Source: Cercis canadensis
Taxonomy: Eukaryota > Streptophyta > Magnoliopsida > Fabales > Fabaceae
Reading direction: 5' to 3'
Assembly: GCA_003255065.1 (NCBI GenBank)
Contig: QAOA01004753.1
Coordinates: 393,321 to 457,320 of the forward strand
DNA: 64,000 nucleotides
Each line of letters starts with the position of its first letter. Within the stretch, counting starts at the first letter, position 1. Positions 11,190 through 23,299 of the stretch are shown here, one piece after another. The translations under genes and the position numbers were made by a program. The notes beneath the pieces were generated by a model. It did no database searches, had not been told where the DNA came from, and worked only from the letters and a program-made list of their open reading frames with translations.

Positions 11190-11830
11190 TCATCTTCATT
11201 GATAGTTGGAGGTCATAACGGCATAGTAAGAGCAGCCTCAGAGTTATTATGTCTTGAGTGCATGTGGCTGGTGATATATCCTTTCAGTGTGGCCGACTCA
11301 CTCTCAAGTTGTGCAAACCGGTTTGCACTAGCTCTAAGTGTGTTCAACTCCGCCTCACGCTGTGCATCTCGAGTACGTTGATCCTCCAATTAGGCCTTAA
11401 GAACTGCCATACGTTGTTGCATCTAGGTAAGCTCATCAGTGTTGTGCGCAGTGGCGGTAGACTCTAACCCGGACCCGGATGAAGAATAGAATACTACTTC
11501 GGATCCAAATCCATAAGCTCAACCTCTCTTATTTTTTCCTCCAGTTGCCTAAAAAAAGAAGGCAGTGTCATCAACAGATGATCCTGAGGCTGTAGCATCC
11601 TCCTTTAACTTCTCAAAAGAACTCTGCATATGATTTCCAAAAAAGCAGAAAACAAAAGTAATCAGTGAAAATACATAAATTATGGTAAAAACTTAATTAT
11701 TATGTTACAATTGAAGATACTCACATAAGTCATTTCTGCTCTGGGTGTTGACCATTGGTTTGTCCGATCGTTATGGTTCAACTTACAAAAAAGTTTTGGG
11801 ATGGTAGCCTCTCTCCCTAGCTCCCGTGTC
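11190..11830 (-). pseudogene. Plant transposase (Ptta/En/Spm, Transposase_24-like), C-terminal relic
   Basis: One minus-strand frame reads TRELGREATIPKLF and TNQWSTPRAEMTY (about 11830-11730). After an apparent intron it reads SSFEKLKEDATASGSS (11630 down), then LEDQRTRDAQREAELNTLRA and FAQLESESATLKGYITSH. This coiled-coil-rich tail is typical of the second ORF of plant En/Spm elements. Four in-frame stops (TAG, TGA, TAG, TAA) fall where CAG, CGA or CAA codons are expected, so each is explained by one C-to-T change. Not functional. Confidence 0.7.
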
Positions 11831-12408
11831 TGAAATATATAAAAAATTTATGTTAGTTATTAGCGATCAATTAAGACATACTTATAAAAAATTTATTATC
11901 AGTAAATAAAACTTACATGTTGATAAGTTTTAAACTAAATATATGATGCGCTTAAGCATTGCTGAAAACAAACTTAAGAAGTCATTTGATCTACCTACAT
12001 CTCAATACAGGTTTCAAGATATACACCAGTACTGTACCTAGAAGCTATAAATGCCTAAATAAAACATATAAGTTTGATAGGAAAGCAAGGCATCATAGTT
12101 AGATATAATTAAGAATGTAGGACGTTTCAGGGGTGGTCATTACATTGTCACATCCTTAGGTATCCCATGTCTGTCAATAAGATTTAAGGATTAAAAAAGG
12201 GTACTTTGATGCTTTGCAGATTTATCTGCCTGCTCTATTTTAACTTATAGTGCTAAAACCATAAAAAGTAATCTCCTTTTCATTGCGATGTTGACTGTAA
12301 AGCCCATTACTCTGTTAGAAATAAAGACCCAATGGGAAAACACAAACTTCAAATAATGTAATGGTCCTTTCAAAACTATAAGGGAAACCAGAGAAATCAA
12401 TGGTAAAC

Positions 12409-14457
12409 CTGTCAAATTAGCTAGCCCTTCATCACCTATCTTGCAAGAATCTAGATTCAAATACTCCAAATTTGTTCCATATCACAGATGCTTTATGTGT
12501 GCTTTATGTATCATATTGTATGCTATCAGATAAAAATATTTTAAAAAATATTTTTCAAAGCTTGAATTAACCTTTATTAAGACTTACAACATATAAGGCT
12601 TTGCTAGCTCTTAGAAATCCACGTGTACCATCAATTGGATCAAGCACCTGCATTTATTCAATGGATAAACTGGATATAAGTTCTAATGCAATTATAAATT
12701 CAACCATCATGAGAATATTTGTAAATCCCTAACGTGAAATATATTTACCACTCTAAATAAGGCCCAAAAAAAATGCATTAAGAGGCCAGTATACGTCAGA
12801 TGGACATCAAATGTGGTTTAATATCTAATAAGGGGAAATGAAAAGTGAAGAAAGAAGGTCAATACTCAGAAACAAGCCTATACACAAAGGTTACAGATGT
12901 CAAGTGTATTTTCAAAATAAGGAAGCAACATTAGGAAAGATAATCATTCTTAGAGTGAAATGGAGAGATCATAAGCACCTTTTAGATGAACTAAACATGC
13001 TTCTGTGATATTGTTAAATGCCAAGCATAACCTCTTCAAGCGTTTAAGGCTTGCAGAAAAATGATGGAAACTGTAAAACAAAGAATTTGGCACACTTGAC
13101 TCCCATAGAACTACCACCAGGAATATGTAGTATTCTGACACACACATTGAATTTGGACATTATATATCAAAATTATACTTACCAAAAAATTTCTCAAATC
13201 CATCATCAGAGAGACCACATCTGTTAAGATTTAAGCAATGTAAGGCAACTAAGGTTGTACATGAAAGAAATAAATAAAACCTAACTGTCAAAGTTTGAGA
13301 CATCAAAGTGATAATCAATAGAGTCTTGGCTGCTTTTGCACAATTCATATGCATTCCAGACATCTTAAGTCCTTAATTTTCAATTTAAAATTGATAAAGA
13401 CACATATCCATAATGATGAAAAGGACATCTGGGACAAATGTGAATTTCAGTCTAGAGTTAAATAAAATGAAGGTTAAACTATAAGATAGTAGTAGAAAGT
13501 TACCACAAATAGACTCTAAACATTCAATAGTAACATTGCATCCTTCTACATTCAATGATGTAAGTTTCTGCAAAGTTGTAACCCATAAAGGAATAGTTAG
13601 GTATTGCAGAGTACAGGACAATATGATACATAAAGCATATAACACTTTAAACTTATTCAATAAGCTAATAATCCATTTTGATGACAGCATATGATTGAGA
13701 TATGTTCAAAAACAAATAATAACTTGAGAGTGACCATTAAATGACAACTTTTTAAAAGAAACCCATGACCATAGTTCATCAAATTTCATCACCTTTTTTT
13801 TCCCTTTTTTATTACAATCTTCCAAAATTTTAAAACTAGTACAAAGCAAAAGAACCAATGCAAATATGTCAAGTCTTATTAACATTACTAATTTATACTC
13901 TGTTACAAATTCTATAAAATAATAACAATACCATCAAACCACAAGGGTTCTAAGCAGTAAAATATTCCCGGAGTCGCATATGAAACGCCCAAGTCATAGG
14001 GGATGTAAACTGCAAATTTATTAACTATATACAAAGTCTGCCTCAGATGAAGCGACAACTACAAAATTTGGAGGGCCAACACTTAATTAATTAGAGACTT
14101 CTAAGAAAAGCATGTATTCTGAATGGGCCAATTGTATATAATATAAAGTGTCTTTAAAACAAAATAAATATTTTTTGAAATTTTGAAGGTTTCAGAGCCC
14201 CCCTCCCCCCAAAAAAAAGCCACCAACATAGTTCCAACCCCGATTCTACAATTCTTGAATGAATAGGACTCTCCAGCTTTTATCTTCTTAAGTTTTAACA
14301 TATAGAGATGCCCATAAAGCAGAAGCAGCAGCTACAGACATAATTATGACACTCGGAAATGATAACAAACACTATGGAAGATACCTCTCAAATAAGCAAT
14401 TCCAAGATCTATAATACAAGTGTTGCAAATTTGTAGCTCCTTTAGATTTGTAAGCCC
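12409..14457 (-). pseudogene. Captured LRR-protein exons inside the CACTA element
   Basis: Five minus-strand exon-like pieces, in gene order, encode consecutive LRRs: GLTNLKELQICNTCIIDLGI (14457-14385), KLTSLNVEGCNVTIECLES (13567-13504), ALHCLNLNRCGLSDDGFEKF (13248-13183), LKRLKRLCLAFNNITEACLV (13049-12979) and NLEYLNLDSCKIGDEGLANL (about 12476-12409). Most have AG and GT at their edges and keep the phase in which a Gly codon is split, as in plant LRR genes of the At1g15740 type. The parental gene's N- and C-terminal exons are missing. Retained introns show capture at DNA level rather than from mRNA. A chimeric transcript is possible but unproven. Confidence 0.8.
12588..12647 (-). pseudogene. 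Captured exon of a PAP-phosphatase / inositol monophosphatase-family gene
   Basis: A 60-base minus-strand exon, preceded by CAG and followed by GTAAGTC, encodes VLDPIDGTRGFLRASKALYV. The core DPIDGT is the metal-binding motif of the inositol monophosphatase/3',5'-bisphosphate nucleotidase superfamily, and the rest resembles the putative mitochondrial PAP phosphatase type (At4g05090-like, from memory). It lies between LRR exons 4 and 5, on the same strand. Only this exon is recognised, so the element carries pieces of two unrelated host genes. Confidence 0.75.
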
Positions 14458-14704
14458 TGAAACATTAGACACCAGTAGAGACACCGGTGACGGCGGCGAG
14501 GTGATGGATTGAAGTCCGAGGATAGAGAAAACTGGAGAGTCAGAGAACAAGAGAAGGCCTTAGATCAGAGGAGAAGGAGAGTCGAAAGTATGCAGGCTAA
14601 GGATTTCATATTCTGATTTCTGAAGGAAATTGAAAAGTCGAAGGGGGCTAGGGCATAGGACTTCTGAAGAAAACCCTTATTTTATCAAAACGACGTCGTC
14701 TCCC

Positions 14705-14947
14705 TTGCAAAAAAATTCCAACAGTATTATACTGAAAATTACCGTGGGAATCAATAAAAATTTGAAAAAAAAAATTTAAAAATTTGGAAAAAATAATTTC
14801 AACGGTAATTTCAACGAAAAATTCTAATGGTAAAGTAATTCCGTTGGAATTTCAAGAGAATTTTTACCGTTGAAATTTTAAAAAAATTTCAACGGTATTT
14901 TATTCCGTTAGAATTTTTCGTTAGAAATTAACCTTTTTCGTGTAGTG
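14705..14947. repeat. CACTA subterminal repeats, right side
   Basis: Inverted and direct copies of AATTCCAACGGTAA-like motifs up to the terminus TTTTTCGTGTAGTG. Confidence 0.85.
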
Positions 14948-15020
14948 GCATATAAAGGTGTAGGCAATAACATATAACAGGATATTAGGAATCCATAAGC
15001 AAGATTTGGGAAATGGAAGA

Positions 15021-15332
15021 TGACAATGCTTGAGTTGGAGGTTAGATGTGATTTAGGAGATCAAGGAGATCTTGAAGGTTGAGTGATCGAGCTAATCTGC
15101 ACAAGTAGACAAAAAGGACGGGACTCTTGGTTCCGGGCTCGAATATTAAGTTAAGTTGGTCTGAGCTAAAAATAGGTCATTAATGGCATAAAAGTTAAAA
15201 GTCTTATACATGTAACAGAGGGATTATTTATAAAGGTTCTAAGGAAAATGGGGTGATGTGCTGGTAGGTTCAGTTTGGGCCTCTGGTAAAATGGGCTTTT
15301 TGGTTTGATGGGCTGACAATAAGGCCTCTACA
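15021..15332 (-). repeat. 3' LTR of the Tat element
   Basis: Starts TGACAATG and ends CTCTACA, aligning along its length with 24941-25255. TG..CA ends are present. A G-rich polypurine tract on the minus strand (GGGGGTAAG, about 15333-15341) abuts it, marking it as the 3' LTR of a minus-strand element. Confidence 0.85.
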
Positions 15333-15499
15333 CTTACCCCCATTTCAAAGCTTAGAGTTTGATGTGATCGATCTTCAAGCTACAAGACGGGTTAAAAATG
15401 ACTGCTTTACGAAGACTACTCATTACTCAGCGTAAGGCCACATGGCGTAACGTGAGCGGATGCTAGGACGGTTGCAATGATGACAGCTACTATTTGTAC

Positions 15500-16457
15500 T
15501 TCTCAAAGCAAAAGGATGCTACGGACGTGACGTTTGGACTTTCCGAGCTATGAGGCGGCTGCTCTCTATCTGTTTGATGCGATTAAGTCAGACCGTTGGA
15601 TTAACCATGTTTACCGCTATATCTAGGGAGTTCTCAGATTTCATTCTACTCTTTTGAAAAATCTTCAAAGATCGGTGATTAGGTCGGTGAGAGTTTTAGC
15701 AAACTGCTACGTTCAAAACTTCCTGCTTAGTTATTGTTTACTAGGTAAATAGACCTTTATCTTGCCTACTTCAATTAATCTTATGTCAAGTCAAAAAGTG
15801 AGTTCATCGAGTGAGTCTTCTGGTCTTCTAATGAGTATTGTTGGGAAGTCCCTCTAGTGAGAGTCTTTGTGCCTCTTTTGTTCATCAGGGTATTTGGTCG
15901 ATTAACTCGTCAATCTAACCTAATTATATTAGGCAAATGAAAGAGAATTATACTAATATTAACTAGGACTATCATGATNTTCTCAAAGCAAAAGGATGCT
16001 ACGGACGTGACGTTTGGACTTTCTGAGCTATGAGGCGGCTGCTCTCTATCTGTTTGATGCGATTAAGTCAGACCGTTGGATCAACCATGTTTACCGCTAT
16101 ATCTAGGGAGTTCTCAGATTTCATTCTACTCTTTTGCAAAATCTTCAAAGATCGGTGATTAGGTCGGTGAGAGTTTAGCAAACTGCTACGTTCAAAACTT
16201 CCTGCTTAGTTATTGTTTACTAGGTAAATAGACCTTTCTCTTGCCTGCTTCAATTAATCTTATGTCAAGTCAAAAAGTGAGTTCATCGAGTGAGTCTTCT
16301 GGTCTTCTAATGAGTATTGTTGGGAAGTCCCTCTAGTGAGAGTCTTTGTGCCTCTTTTGTTCATCAGGGTATTTGGTCGATTAACTCGTCAATCTAACCT
16401 AATTATATTAGGCAAATGAAAGAGAATTATACTAATATTAACTAGGACTATCATGAT
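15500..16457. repeat. Direct duplication around a single N (15979)
   Basis: 15500-15978 and 15980-16457 (479 and 478 bases) are near-identical. A probable unmerged contig overlap inside the retrotransposon. Confidence 0.9.
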
Positions 16458-18431
16458 TTTGATTTAGAAGCATGTCCTCAGAGTTCCCCTGTCTGTGAGG
16501 ACTATCCGAACAACAACTTTTTTACTTTTAGCATAACTTACATAGAAAAAGCGGGGGTCAAGTTTCCTCTTACAAACTTTGAGATTGAGTTCTTTTGTGC
16601 AGTGAACGCGGCCCCTACATAGCTCTATACTAATGGGTGGGGGTTTCTCTAGGCTTTCCAAGTGATGTGTAATCTGTTATCCATAGATGCCTGAGTAAAT
16701 ATATTTTTTTCATTTTTTTTACTTTAAAAGACACTAAGGGGTCCAAGCAGGAGTTCATGTACATTGCCAGCTGTCATCAACTATGTTTGATGAAACTCGT
16801 CAAGAATTCGATGAAAAGATGGAAAGACCAATTTCTGTGAGTGACCTTGCCAACCTAGGATGGGGTACCCAAGCAAGACAAAGCATTTTTCCTGTACAAT
16901 GATGGGAGACACAGTTCCCTTTAAGGTGGAATCAATATGTTTAACAAGATCCAAGCTCAAGCTCTAAGTGAGTACGACCAGGAAGCTCGCCGGATTATAG
17001 AAATTATTTTTGAGCTTACGTACAAGAAATCTGAATTGTTCAAGCTGAGAGCTAAGGATTTAATGGGTCGGTATTTATTACTTTTTTTACTTAGGTCTTT
17101 GTTAACACAACTAACCGATCTTTATTCATTTTGCCGAAGAAAAAATCATCAAGGCAAATATGGTGTGCATGTCCAAGGTGGCTAAGATCTCTGCCCAGAA
17201 AAGAAGCTGGGAGCCTGAGGTGACCATTGTTGAGCCAATCAGGGTGGTCCCCATTGAGATGCGTTGGGCAAAAACGCCTGCAACTATTGCTGAACTACTC
17301 GTCGAGCCCCAAAGGAAAGACAAGGGAGTGAAAAGGCAGAAGATTTCCTCTAAGACCGAGCTCGTGAGGCCGAATCCGACCTCTAGCCAACCTAGCAGCG
17401 ACACGAAATTTGAGGTCAAACATTTTGAAATATTTTCTGCTGCACTTGTTGAAAGGGATCGAAATCACTCCAGCGTCTCTTTTTGGAACACGTAGTTCCC
17501 GTTCCGCGAGAGGTTAGACTCAGTGATCAACCCAGCTAATAGAGACCGAGTGGTCAAGGCCTCAAACGAGTTGATATACAAGTATTTGCTTTCCAACGTG
17601 GTGCGAGACCTTGTCGTAGTCGAGTAGCTGCAGAATAGGGTGAACAAGTTAGACAATGCCATGAAGAAACTCTAGAAGGATGAGGAATGCACTCGGGCCT
17701 CGGCATAATTGGCCATGGTCGCCCTGAAGAAGGCGGAGGAGGAAATCATATGAGCCCGGAACCGCAACGATGAGTTAAAGGCTCAGCATGTCACCAACAC
17801 GAACCAGATGCTGGTGACCCTTGAACTGACTCGCGAGGTTGATATCAGGGAGAGAAAAACCGGTACCAAAGGGACCGGTGTCTAGACCGAGCTCGTCAAT
17901 CCAAAGCCAAGATGAAGGCTCGTGTCGAAAAGAAGATAGGGGAGAACTACGTTACTACCTACGAAAAGCTTTAACCTGGCAATAGAGTAGGCATGATTAC
18001 AGTTCCCGAATCTTCAGCTTGAAGGCTTCGACTATTATAAAAAAAGTCCAAGACGACCAGCTGGTGGAGGCAGACGACGACGACGATGCTGAGCTTTAAG
18101 TAAAGGAATCCATGGAGGACTTCGACTCAGCCTCAGATAATGAGCTCGTGGAAGTTCAACCTGCTGAGGGAGGCTCAAATGACTAAGNACTACGTTACTG
18201 CCTACGAAAAGCTTTAACCTGGCAATAGAGTAGGCATGATTACAGTTCCCGAATCTTCAGCTTGAAGGCTTCGACTATTATAAAAAAAAGTCCAAGACGA
18301 CCAGCTGGTGGAGGCAGATGACGACGACGATGCTGAGCTTTAAGTAAAGGAATCCATGGAGGACTTCGACTCAGCCTCAGATAATGAGCTCGTGGAAGTT
18401 CAACCTGCTGAGGGAGGCTCAAATGACTAAG
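16452..18431 (+). pseudogene. Antisense ORF of the Tat element (putative gypsy-type transposon domain)
   Basis: Transcribed opposite to gag-pol. A frame from about 16540 reads GVKFPLTNFEIEFFCAVN, then LYTNGWGFL and AFQVMCNLLS, matching the 'putative gypsy type transposon' domain (Transposase_28, PF04195). Two TAG codons sit where Gln is expected. After an apparent intron (about 16693-16739) come charged segments such as KVAKISAQKRSWEPEV and RKDKGVKRQKISSKTEL, then a likely coiled coil (NRVNKLDNAMKKL, AMVALKKAEEEI). It ends in acidic DDDDDAEL-like sequence at about 18070-18100. Several stops, so a relic. Function of such ORFs is unknown. Confidence 0.65.
17946..18431. repeat. Direct duplication around a single N (18188)
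   Basis: 17946-18187 and 18189-18431 are near-identical copies of the 3' end of the antisense ORF. Probable assembly overlap. Confidence 0.9.
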
Positions 18432-18724
18432 CTATATTTTAATGTCCATTCAACCAATAAATAAAGTTAATTTTTATTACTTCTGATTGGCTTTATTCTT
18501 TCTGCTCATGGTTTAATTAAGGTAGTGCACATAAAAATTTTATATGTTTATTTATCGACATGAATTCCACAGATTAAGTCTTTATAGAAATTTCTACTTT
18601 AGATGCTAACAATTTAAAAGTTGGGACCTAGCAATTCGAGTCTTCCTACTTTTTCTATCCGAATGTTATTCGAAAAAAATGTCTTGATCGGAGGATTTAT
18701 GCAATAAGACCAGAATGCAATAAG

Positions 18725-18955
18725 ATTTAACTAGAGACAATCGAATTAATCTCAAACTCAATAATTTTAATCTCAAGTTTGATAACTTTAATCTCAAACT
18801 CGATAACTTTTATTTCAAACTTGGTAATTTTAATCTCAAGTACGATAATTTTAATCTGAAGTTTGATGACTTTAATCTCAAACTCAGTAATTCTCATTTC
18901 AAACTTGGTAATTTTAATTTTATGCTCAATAATTTCAATGGTATTTGGCCTTGAT
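18725..18955. repeat. ~24-bp tandem repeat in the Tat element
   Basis: About nine degenerate units of the form TTTAATCTCAAACTCGATAA in series. Lies between the antisense ORF and the larger tandem block. Confidence 0.8.
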
Positions 18956-18989
18956 CAAGCTAGGATTTCACCAACTTAGGACAAGCTCA

Positions 18990-19375
18990 TTATTTGATGT
19001 AGTGTTTGCACTCATGGTCGAGGTTACAAATGGTTAAGACAACTCAGTAATACACCGACTTAGAGGACGTTAGTCCTTTTGGTGTTTGCACTCATAGTTG
19101 AAGTTACAAACATAGTACAGCTCGATAGTTAACCGGCTTAGAGGACATTGATCCTTTTGGTGTTTGCACTCATAGTTGAGGTTACAAACATAATACAACT
19201 CGGTAGTTCACCAAATTAGTGGACATTAGTCCTTTTGGAGTTTTCACTCATAGTTAAGGTTACAAACATAATACAGCTCAGTAGTTCATTGGCTTAGAAG
19301 ACATTGGTCATTTTTTGTGTTTGCACTCATAGTTGAGGTTACAAACATAATACAGCTCGGTAATTCTACTTGTAG
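18990..19375. repeat. ~79-bp tandem repeat in the Tat element
   Basis: Five units with a period of 78-80 bases, each containing GTTTGCACTCATAGTTGAGG and TACAAACATAATACAGCTC, or close variants (starts near 19003, 19083, 19162, 19240, 19319). Tandem arrays downstream of pol are a known trait of Tat/Ogre elements and can seed satellites. Confidence 0.9.
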
Positions 19376-19549
19376 CAATATGCATTATTCTTCATAAATT
19401 CTGAGGTTGGTTACATTCTAGGTTCTGGAGACCTTCAGTGATTACAAGTTTGTAAGTCCATTTTCCTGCACTTCCTATATTTGGTATGGGTCTTCCCAAT
19501 TTGGAGCGAGCTTGCCTTCGTTGAAGTGTTTCTTTGTGATGTCAGCCTT

Positions 19550-22500
19550 TCAGAGGGCAAAGTTGCCTAGTCGGATTTCTCTATACATGACTTTCGTGTT
19601 ATAATATCTAATGATTCTCTGCTTGTATGCTAACATTTTGAGTCTAGCATTTTCTCTTTCTTCTTCTAGCAGTTCTAAACTTGTATACATTGTTATTTGG
19701 TTCTGCTCAGCATTAAAATGTTCTCTTTTCCAGCTAGGTTCTCTGATTTCTACCAGTATCATTGCTTCAGCTCCATAAGTGAGTTTGTAAGGTGATTCGT
19801 CTGTGGAGGTTTGGGGGGTTGTCCGGTAAGACCATAATACCCAAAGGAGTTCTTATGTCCACTTGCCTTTGGTGCGATCTAGCCTCTTTTTCAATCCTTC
19901 GAGGATTATTTAGTTTGTTGGTTCAACCTGTCCATTCTCCTAGGGATGCTCAACCTAGATGAAATTCAACTTGACCTGTAGCTTGGCACAAATTTTCAAA
20001 ACCCTGAGTCTGTTAATTAGGTCTCATTGTCTATTGTTATCATATGTGAGATTCTGAACCTGCAAATTATTAAAATTTGAACGAACTTCTTAACATTTTT
20101 TGCTGTGATGGTAGCCAAGGGTTTGGCCTCAATCCATTTAGAAAAATAGTCAATTACAACAATTAGAAATTTCTTTTGTTCGGCTGCTACTGGGAAAGGA
20201 CCTAGGAGGTCTAATCCTCATCTACAGATTGGCCAAGGCTCGACCGTCGTGTGAAAGTCAGAGGAGGGTGCCAAATGAATGTAGGCAAATTTTTTGCATT
20301 TGTCACAATTTTTCACGAGATTAGAAGTGTCAGCTCATTAAGTCAGCCAATAATAACCAGATTGGAGAACCATGGCTGCCAATGAGCATGCTCTGATGTG
20401 GTGACCGCATATGCCTTCATGAATTTCCTTCAAAACGTAGAGACATTGCTCAAAGGGTAGGCATTTTAAGAGTGAAGTGTAGTAGCCTCGTTTATAGAGC
20501 ATTTCTCCTTCAAGACAATAATTGCAAACCATCCATTAGAGTTTCTGAGCTGCCATTTTCTCACTTGATAGTTCTCTTGTTTTGAGGTAATGTATGATTG
20601 GGTGGTCTAAGATAGGGTTTCATTGTCTATGCTAAACACTTCATCATGTTTGATGTTTGGGCTAAAGAGTATTTCTTGTATCACCATTTGATTATTGTCT
20701 AACTTTTTGCTATTGATGAGCTTTGAGAGGAGATCGACTTAAGTATTTTCGTTTCCTGGGATGTGGTGGATTTCTAATTTCTTGAGGCTAGTTATGAAAG
20801 TTTTATCTTTGTCTAAGTACCTGGCCATTTGAAGATCTTTTACTTGATACTCTTATTTTATTTGGCTGGTCACTAGCTGTGAATCCCTTAAGACCTTAAG
20901 AGTTTCTGTTCCGAGCTCTAGGGCTAAACGTAGACCGGCGATAAGAGCCTCATACTCTGCTTGGTTATTGGAGACAAGAATTCGAAACGTAGAGATTATT
21001 CTATGATTATTCCTTCTGATCCTTCTACGATTATTCTTACTCCCCCTCCTTTGAGTTTGGAGGATCCATCCACTGACAGAGTCCATTTAATGAGCTCTTC
21101 TAATTGGGGTCTTTCTAGTCGGGTGAGTTCTACCATAAAATCAACTAGAGCTTGGGCTTTAACTGTTCCATTCGACTCGTAAGAAAGGGTATGCTCGAAG
21201 AGCTAGACGAACCACCCAAGCATGCGCCCAACTAGATCAAGCTTATGGAAGACTTGCCGTACTGGTTGGTCAGTTCAGACAGTTAATGGATAGTTTTGAA
21301 AGTATGGTCGCAAATGGTAGGCTAAGAAGAGGAGGGCATAAGCGAGTTTTTTTATATTGTGATACTTAAGTTCCGAGACTTTGAGGACATGACTGATGTA
21401 GTATATAGGTAATTGAAGTTTATTATCTTCTCAGACAAGAGCCAAACTGACTGCCTGGTCACTGCTGGCCAGGTATACAAACAAAGTTCTACCTTGCTTC
21501 GACTTAGAAATAATAGGTGTTGAAGTCAAATATTACTTTAATTGATCGAATGCTTGTTGCCATTCCGCGATCCACTAGAAGTTCTTGATCTGCTTAAAGG
21601 TTTTAAAAAAGGAAAGGGCTCTATCCGCCGATCTAGACATGAATCTAAATAGGGCCACAATCCTTCCTACTAATCTTTGCACCTCTATAATGGTTCTTGG
21701 TGGCTCCATATTGATGATGGCTTGACATTTGTCCGGGTTGGCCTCGATGCCTTAGTAGATTAGCATGAAACGTATGAACTTTTTGGCCTCAACCTCAAAT
21801 GCACACTTAGAGAGATTCAGTCGCATGTTATGCATTCTCAGCTTGGTGATTGTTTCCTCCAAATCATCAGAGTGCTAGATCAGAAGACAATTTTATTAAC
21901 ATATCATCATATACCTCGACATTCCTCTCTATCTAATTTTTCAGAACCTTGTCAGTCAATCTTTGATATGTTGTTCCAGCATTCTTTAGGCCGAACGACA
22001 TCACTTTGTATCAATAAATTACTTTTTCAGTAACAAAGGTTATTTTCTCCTCGTCATCGAGATATATTCTGATCTGGTTGTATCCTGAGTATGCGTCTAT
22101 GAAGCTTAAGAGCTTATATCCAAATGCCATGTCCACGAGTTTGTCGATACTTAAGAGGGGATATGGATCTTTTAGGAAAACTTATATCTATTTTTTATTT
22201 GCCTTTTTCACTATGACTACATTAGACAGTCAAGTTGCATATGATAGTTCTCTTATGAAGTCGGCGTCGAGCAGCTTTTGCACCTCTTCTTGGATTGTTT
22301 TTTGCTTATTAAGACTAAAAATTATTTTCTTCTAGCAAATCGGTTTGGCACTTATGTTCATAGCAAGCTTATGACAGATAAAATTTAGGTTAATACCTGG
22401 TATGTCTGAGGCTATCTATGCAAACAGGTCAGCATTGGCTATCAAGAAGTCAATGAGCTTTTTTAGATTCTCTAGTAGTATGTTCGACCCTACTTGAACT

Positions 22501-23060
22501 ATCTGATCACTACTTTTTTTGACTTAAAGTATCGTGAGCTCACCTTCTGACTCAGATTGATGCTCAACATTGTCTTTTCTATTGTCGAGCTCTTTGATGG
22601 GGATTTGACTGCTTATGGTGGTTTAGCTAGGGTTGTTTGTCTTTGAAGGTTTGAAATAATCGATTAACAAGCTTATGTTGTAGAATGTTCTTCCTAAGAG
22701 CTAGTCTCCTCTGGCATGTCCAACTATTCCTGATATTGTGAGGAATTTGAGAAGAATGTGCTTAGTAGACACTATAGCATTAATCCGATTAAGAAAATGC
22801 ATGTCCATAATCACATTGTATGTCGATGGGCAATCAACAACCAAAAATCTAACATCGGCATTAGCCAAATCAAAGTACTCTCCCAATGTGGTTCTAAGAG
22901 TGATGATTCCTTTCACTTTGACATGAGTTCTTGAAAAACCCACAAGAGTCCAAGGTAATGCTCATGGTAGAAGTTGAGATGCTGAGTTAAGTGAAGGCAT
23001 GGTAAAAAAGGATGTCTGTTAAGCTGCCCTGGTCGATCAGGACCTTGTAGACCTCATAAT
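19550..23060 (-). pseudogene. Tat-element pol: protease, RT, RNase H, integrase (degraded)
   Basis: From high to low coordinates: protease with VLIDQGSLTDIL (about 23035) and DCPSTYNVIMDMHFLNRINA (22943-22701); RT with VYDDMLIK (about 21905) and GRIVALFRFMSRSADR (about 21640); RNase H with NNQAEYEALIAGLRLALELG (about 20970); integrase with a zinc-binding HEGICGHH (about 20425), KFLIVVIDYFSKWIEAKP (about 20150) and a C-terminal tail. Stops and small shifts interrupt every domain. Many lie at CAA, CAG or CGA sites, consistent with decay through methyl-cytosine deamination. Confidence 0.85.
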
Positions 23061-23299
23061 TAGCTACAAAGCAAGATATAACCATGGGGTTGTCGTGTTC
23101 TCGATTAATAGCTCTATAGTCACTTTCCAAGAAAAATATGATCGTGCTAGGTTTGCTTTTTTGAACAATTGTGGTAGTTTAGATGATTTCTTTCTTATGT
23201 TTTTCTGCAACTCGCTCATGCCTTTTTCGAGAGGATTTGGATACTCATTCTCCCGCAAATTCATTGGCTCTAATATATATGGTTCCCGCAACGTTTCCC

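Larger units (their letters stand above)
9970..14947 (-). mobile_element. CACTA (En/Spm) transposon carrying host-gene exons
   Basis: The element starts CACTACCAGGAAAAA and ends TTTTTCGTGTAGTG, the inverted CACTAC termini of the CACTA superfamily. The 3-bp flank GCA is present on both sides (9967-9969 and 14948-14950), as expected for its TSD. Both subterminal regions (about 10,000-10,980 and 14,705-14,935) are packed with short direct and inverted copies of TTCCAACGGTAATT, the usual layout of transposase-binding repeats. Inside are a degraded transposase-associated ORF and interleaved exons of two host genes, all on the minus strand. 10240-11002 includes a probable assembly duplication, so the true length is about 4.6 kb. 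No intact transposase, so non-autonomous. Confidence 0.9.

Noticed and set aside
16464..16661. Minus-strand 65-codon open frame in the Tat element
   Set aside because: Shadow of the plus-strand antisense ORF, which carries the recognisable domain.
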